NCBI GenBank assembly: GCA_016933515.1
Contig: JAFGAV010000011.1
Location: 1-33,478 of the forward strand
Origin: Candidatus Aminicenantota bacterium
GTDB lineage: Bacteria > Acidobacteriota > Aminicenantia > Aminicenantales > JAFGAV01
Length of the DNA stretch: 33,478 bases
Direction: 5' to 3'
Made by a program: the position numbers and the translations under genes. Below the pieces are notes generated by a model. The model ran no database searches, had not been told where the DNA came from, and worked only from the letters and a program-made list of their open reading frames with translations. Positions 29,944-33,478 of the stretch are shown one piece after another; the stretch's first letter is position 1, and each line of letters begins with the position of its first letter.

Positions 29944-31431
29944 TCAGCGGCGCAGCCTTTTGGAGGCCGGGACGGCCCGGTTGAAAGCCCAGCCTTTGAT
30001 TTCCTTGATCTGGGCCTCCATGGTTTTAGAGAGGGGGACGATCTTCATGATGTTCCGTACGACGTCCTCGGGGCCGAAGGGCCGCTTCTCGAAGAAGGCG
30101 TCGATGCGGGCCGCGACGATCACCTGCTCGATCTCGGAACCGTTCCATCCCTTGGTGGATATCGAGAGAAATTCAAGGTCGAACCGCTCGGGATCGCCGC
30201 CGTTCTTTTTGATATGGATGGAGAAAATTTCCCTCCGCTCCTCATCATCGGGCAGGTCCAGAAAAAAGATCTGGTCGAACCGCCCCTTGCGGATGATCTC
30301 CGCGGGCAGGAGGTGGATGCGGTTGGCCGTGGCGGCGACGAAGACCATCTCGTCTTTCTCCTGCATCCAGGTCAGGAAATGGGCGAAGATGTGCGAGCTC
30401 GTCGTGCTTTCCCCCTCGCGGTAGCCGGCGATGCCCATTTCGATCTCGTCGATCCACAGGACGGCGGGAGCCATGGCCTCGAGCTGCTTCAGCCCTCGGT
30501 GGAAAATCGATTCCGGCGAGCCGTACAGGCCGGAGAAGACGAGGTTCATGTCCAGCCGGAAGAGGGGGACCTTCCACAGCGAGGAGATGGCCTTGACCGC
30601 CAGGCTCTTGCCGCAGCCGCTGACGCCCATGAGCAGAATCCCCTTCGGCAGGGGAATGTTTTCCTCGACCGCCTTCTGGGTGAACAGGTGGGCGCGCCGC
30701 ACCAGCCATTCCTTGAGGTTTTCCAGACCGCCGATTTCCTCGATGGAGAACCGCGGCGGGACGAATTCCAGGATGCCCTCTTTTTTTACGATCTGCTCCT
30801 TTTCCTGGAACACACGGTTCATGACCGCTTCCTCCGGAAGGTCCAAAGCCAGCACTTTGGCGACCGTGTGCTCGACTTCGTTGATCGTCAGGCCCTTGAG
30901 GGCCACGGAAAGGTCCTTGACGAATTCCTCGGGCAACCCGGCCCGATGGGGTATTTTTTTGACAAGCGGGGCCATGTGCTCGTAAATCTCGTGTTCGTCG
31001 GGCAGATTGAACTCGACGAGATGGATTTCCTTTTTCAAGGCCTCCGGAAGACGATAGGAGGGGGAAAGGATGACGACGTGCCGGCCCCGGCCTTTGCCGG
31101 CGTAGTAGACGTCCCGCAGCTTTCGAACGAGCCGGGGATTGTCTCCGAAGGAATCGGGGAGGTCCTTGAACAAAACGATTCCCGGGCGGTCGGCCCGAAG
31201 AACCGCCTCGAGGGCCTCCACGGGGTCGAGAGCCCGGGGCGCCTCCTTCCGGGAGGAGGCCAATCCGTCGGCGGAGGTCCAGACGGCGAAATCGCCGCCG
31301 ATTTTCAGCATCATCATCAGGGCCTTGAGCGCGCTCTCGACGCGGTCTTCCTCCCAAGAGACGATGTAGATGAGAGGATATCCGCCGCGCACGGCATCCG
31401 ACAGCTTTTCCAGGCTTTGTTCCATCCGCAT
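29944..31431 (-). CDS. Ycf46-like AAA ATPase
   Basis: 495 residues, cytoplasmic. The N-terminal 220 residues form the Ycf46-type domain (GYPLIYIVSWEEDRVESAL) with an ancient ATPase-like fold lacking a P-loop. The C-terminal AAA domain has Walker A GVSGCGKS (269-276), Walker B VLWIDEIE (324-331), sensor 1 ATAN and Arg fingers in RKGRFDQIFF. Ycf46 proteins are widespread in cyanobacteria and plastids and found in other bacteria; their role is poorly known. ATG 31431 has GAGGGG upstream; ATG 31425 is an alternative. It is convergent with the acyl-CoA synthetase. Confidence 0.85.
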   Translation of the reverse strand: MRMEQSLEKLSDAVRGGYPLIYIVSWEEDRVESALKALMMMLKIGGDFAVWTSADGLASSRKEAPRALDPVEALEAVLRADRPGIVLFKDLPDSFGDNPRLVRKLRDVYYAGKGRGRHVVILSPSYRLPEALKKEIHLVEFNLPDEHEIYEHMAPLVKKIPHRAGLPEEFVKDLSVALKGLTINEVEHTVAKVLALDLPEEAVMNRVFQEKEQIVKKEGILEFVPPRFSIEEIGGLENLKEWLVRRAHLFTQKAVEENIPLPKGILLMGVSGCGKSLAVKAISSLWKVPLFRLDMNLVFSGLYGSPESIFHRGLKQLEAMAPAVLWIDEIEMGIAGYREGESTTSSHIFAHFLTWMQEKDEMVFVAATANRIHLLPAEIIRKGRFDQIFFLDLPDDEERREIFSIHIKKNGGDPERFDLEFLSISTKGWNGSEIEQVIVAARIDAFFEKRPFGPEDVVRNIMKIVPLSKTMEAQIKEIKGWAFNRAVPASKRLRR

Positions 31432-31450
31432 CTTTTAGACCCCTCGGAGA

Positions 31451-31479
31451 ATCCTATCCCCCGCCCGTCCCCCTGTCAA
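31451..31479 (-). promoter_or_regulatory. Promoter of the AAA ATPase gene, -35 inside an inverted repeat
   Basis: Minus-strand TTGACA (31474-31479), a 17-bp spacer and TAGGAT (31451-31456, 4/6). The -35 lies in the loop of the CGTCCCCC/GGGGGACG inverted repeat, at the edge of the repeat cluster. Confidence 0.55.
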
Positions 31480-31591
31480 TTGGGGGACGCAACACCCATT
31501 CACCTTATTTCCAACCTCATGAATACAATGATTTTTTGCCGGATATTGGGGGGATATTGGGGGACACAATACCCATTTCCCTTTTATTTCC
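31466..31591. repeat. REP/IS200-like repeat cluster
   Basis: An 8-bp perfect inverted repeat CGTCCCCC (31466-31473) / GGGGGACG (31482-31489) opens the cluster. Two diverged direct repeats follow, ATTGGGGGACGCAACACCCA at about 31479 and ATTGGGGGACACAATACCCA at 31556, both continuing into a T-rich tail. An 11-bp unit GGATATTGGGG is repeated in tandem at 31541-31551 and 31552-31562. GGGGACACAATACCC-type units resemble sequences I associate with REP-associated tyrosine (IS200-like) transposases. No transposase is present, so this looks like a non-autonomous or decayed element. Confidence 0.55.
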
Positions 31592-31626
31592 TCACACGAG
31601 AGAGGTCCTTGTTGTTTCAAGTTCAT

Positions 31627-31655
31627 TTGTCTCCGACACCGTTTTGACGTAAATT
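31627..31655 (+). promoter_or_regulatory. Possible promoter of the small cupin gene
   Basis: TTGTCT (31627-31632), a 17-bp spacer and TAAATT (31650-31655), each 4/6. Position fits the GAGGAG site before ATG 31676. Confidence 0.3.
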
Positions 31656-31675
31656 AACAAGCGAGGAGCGATGTC

Positions 31676-32023
31676 ATGCCCGTAAGGAAATACTCAGAAA
31701 TCGAAGACATTCCCGTCGCCATGGACGACGCCGTCGGCGTAACCAAGAAAGTCCCCATCGGAAAGGCCGAAGGATGGGAGGGATTCACCCTCCGGGTCTT
31801 CACGATCGCCCCCGGCGGCCACACGCCCCGGCATCGCCACGATTGGGAACACGTCAATTACATCATGTCCGGCCGGGGGCGGCTCATGATCGACGGCAAA
31901 GAGCACGAGGTCGCGGAAAAGGATTTCGCCTTCGTCCCGCCGAACGCCCTGCACCAGTTCCGAAATCCCTACGGCGAGAGCCTCGAGTTCATCTGCATTG
32001 TGCCGAACCGCGGAGAAAAATAA
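31676..32023 (+). CDS. Single-domain cupin protein
   Basis: 115 residues forming one cupin barrel. Motif 1 GGHTPRHRHDWEHVNYIMSG gives metal ligands H53, H55 and H59 or E58; motif 2 has H93 in PPNALHQFRNP. Such small cupins bind Mn, Fe or Zn and are sugar isomerases, dioxygenases or sensors; the sequence does not pick one. ATG 31676 follows GAGGAG. It stands 43 bases before the secreted protein gene and may share its transcript. Confidence 0.82.
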   Translation: MPVRKYSEIEDIPVAMDDAVGVTKKVPIGKAEGWEGFTLRVFTIAPGGHTPRHRHDWEHVNYIMSGRGRLMIDGKEHEVAEKDFAFVPPNALHQFRNPYGESLEFICIVPNRGEK

Positions 32024-32066
32024 CCGGCCTGCCGGCCGTAATTCCGCTTACGATGAGGGAGGATTC

Positions 32067-33478
32067 ATGGGCCGTCTGAAACATCCGTTCGTTTTGTCCG
32101 CCTTATGCCTTTTTTTGGCCCTCGGGACCGTCGCCAAAGAAACCCGGAGCTCTGAGCCGGCCGGCGACGGCCTAAAACGCTTCGGCCTTTTTCCGCTTTG
32201 GCTGTCCCTCCCGGCTGACAATCCCATGGCCTCGGAAGAGCTCGTCTCGAGCTGGACCGAGGCTGTTCTTTCCGATCTTCAAAACTCCGAGGCCGGCGAA
32301 TGGATCCCCCTCGATCTCCCGGGATTCGCCGACGAGGGGAGCCGCGTGCGTTTCGACACCCTCATCGGCAAAGGCCTGGAGGCCGGCTGCTCAGGAATTC
32401 TCGTCCTCCAGGTCCATCAACTGGACTTCAAGACCAAGGAGGTCGAAATCGGACGCCTTTCTTTCGTCAACGCCAGCTGCGAAGTTGCGCTTACCGGGTC
32501 GCTCGTCGATGTCGGAAACAGGGCGGCCGCGGGGGAATTCTCTTCGGAAAGCCGCCTCAAAGACAACAACTACAAAGGCCCGGAACCCGGAGACGTGGAG
32601 TCCGAACCCATCGATTCCGAGAGCGTAAGGACGTCTCTCTTCGGAAAAGCGATCGCCGAAATCAGACAGGATCTTGTCCGCAAAATCACGCAGAACACGG
32701 GCATAATCGAAACGCGGATCCGACCGGCGTTGTCGCGGAGCGAAGCCCCGGAGGGCGTCCGATTCGCCCAGGAATCGATGGACCTGCGCCTCACGACGGC
32801 CAACGACCAGCGCTTCACCGTCCAAGTCACGAATGCCGGAGACGAGGCGGAAACGTTCGTGGTGAAGCCCTTGAACCGGATCGGCGGAGTGGTGATGGGC
32901 CTCAAGGGCATAGGATCCGAGGACGAGCCCTGCCGCCTCAGCCCGGGCGAATGGAAGTTCATCCGTTTGATTGCCAATGCGCGGCCACAGGCGGCGGCCG
33001 GCGCAGTCGTACTGGGCCTGGTAAAAACGCCGGAAGGGGATGAAGACGAGAGCACCGGGACGGCCGTGCACGACAGGATGACGCTCAACATCACTCCGGG
33101 CGCGCAGCCGGCCGACGTGGACATGAAGGTCCTCAGACAGGATCCGGCCACCCTGCGCGCTGTCTGCCAGCTTCACAATCGAGGGCGCGAAGAAGGGACG
33201 GTCTCCGTTCGAGCCGGCGAAACGACCGGCGGGTCCGTGGTCATCACCCCTCCCCTGGAGGATCATCCCCTCGCTGCGGGACGGTCCATGCTCTTTTTCG
33301 TCCAACCCGTCTTTGAAAGCCGCTCGCGCCGCATCGAGGCCGATGTCGAGTACGATCTCGGCGGACGGGTTTTGAAAAAAAGACTCCTCTTTGAGATCCC
33401 GCCGGGGAAAGAAATGTTCTGGGGAGTTTGCGGAACGAGCCAGTCGAGCTCCGGCAGCCCGGGCGTTTGCCTGAACAT
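32067..33478 (+). CDS. Secreted protein of unknown function, 3' end outside the window
   Basis: The frame runs from ATG 32067 (GGGAGG upstream) to the right edge without a stop, 470 residues. A signal peptide (about 1-24, HPFVLSALCLFLALGTVA) is followed by an alpha/beta region, about 35-215, in which GLFPLWLSLPADN and CSGILVLQVHQL recall CsgG-like or other surface-assembly domains. After about 240 come beta-sandwich-like repeats (FTVQVTNAGDEAETFVVKP; RAVCQLHNRGREEGTVSV), resembling CARDB/Ig-like modules. I cannot name the family. The visible C-terminal part is Cys- and Ser-containing (GVCGTSQSSSGSPGVC). Confidence 0.65.
   Translation, partial: MGRLKHPFVLSALCLFLALGTVAKETRSSEPAGDGLKRFGLFPLWLSLPADNPMASEELVSSWTEAVLSDLQNSEAGEWIPLDLPGFADEGSRVRFDTLIGKGLEAGCSGILVLQVHQLDFKTKEVEIGRLSFVNASCEVALTGSLVDVGNRAAAGEFSSESRLKDNNYKGPEPGDVESEPIDSESVRTSLFGKAIAEIRQDLVRKITQNTGIIETRIRPALSRSEAPEGVRFAQESMDLRLTTANDQRFTVQVTNAGDEAETFVVKPLNRIGGVVMGLKGIGSEDEPCRLSPGEWKFIRLIANARPQAAAGAVVLGLVKTPEGDEDESTGTAVHDRMTLNITPGAQPADVDMKVLRQDPATLRAVCQLHNRGREEGTVSVRAGETTGGSVVITPPLEDHPLAAGRSMLFFVQPVFESRSRRIEADVEYDLGGRVLKKRLLFEIPPGKEMFWGVCGTSQSSSGSPGVCLN

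Noticed and set aside
31478..31591. Possible CRISPR array
   Set aside because: Only two diverged direct copies and one short tandem duplication, with no regular spacing and no cas genes.
30214..31647. Plus-strand open frame opposite the AAA gene
   Set aside because: The AAA motifs are all on the minus strand. The plus translation has no motif and runs through the repeat cluster and promoter.

Overview
The window is GC-rich, densely coded Gram-negative bacterial DNA with no rRNA, tRNA or CRISPR array. Outer-membrane barrel proteins, several signal-peptide-bearing peptidases, a DUF5916 barrel protein, a paired M16 peptidase operon and a YtrA-type GntR/ABC cassette suggest a heterotroph of the Acidobacteriota/Aminicenantes type. 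That placement is inference from gene content; the window holds no marker gene. Most genes have Shine-Dalgarno motifs or ATGA start/stop overlaps, and several have recognisable TTGACA/TATAAT-like promoters.

Layout. 1-1093: the 3' end of an outer-membrane barrel gene (LptD-like) and a small lipoprotein. 1250-1834: a GNAT acetyltransferase. 1860-9504: a nonulosonic (sialic-like) acid island. On the minus strand it has a CMP-sialate synthetase fused to a HAD phosphatase and a LysE-type transporter. Divergently there is a NeuB-type synthase fused to a cupin, two NAD-dependent epimerase/3beta-HSD-like enzymes around a CPBP membrane protein, and then a GT-B-like putative glycan transferase. 9588-10523: a DUF4846 lipoprotein. 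10520-18070 (minus): an OmpW-like barrel translationally coupled to an M12-like metalloprotease, a catalytic/non-catalytic M16 peptidase pair, and a large DUF5916 CBM9-plus-barrel protein. 18375-21971 (plus): a GntR repressor with two tandemly duplicated ABC ATPase/permease pairs and a 22-residue membrane peptide at the end.

22015-24795 (minus): an S9 prolyl-oligopeptidase-type peptidase with a degenerate formylglycine-generating-enzyme-like C-terminal domain. 24937-26064 (minus): an SCP2 sterol-carrier domain protein followed by a close relative of eukaryotic steroid 5alpha-reductases. 26181-29813 (plus): a methyltransferase, a Blc-type lipocalin, and a GNAT/acyl-CoA synthetase pair joined by an ATGA overlap. 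29944-31431 (minus): a Ycf46-like AAA ATPase, followed by a repeat-rich spacer that resembles REP/IS200-type debris. 31676-33478 (plus): a small cupin and the 5' part of a secreted protein of unknown function.

The most coherent candidate system is the nonulosonic acid island. It combines synthase, phosphatase, CMP-activation and a candidate transferase in unusual fusions, resembling the animal-type 9-phosphate route. Other notable points are three genes whose -10 box lies only 6-7 bases before the start codon (predicted leaderless mRNAs), the peptidase-FGE fusion, the SCP2/steroid-reductase pair, and overlapping palindromes before the first lipoprotein gene.
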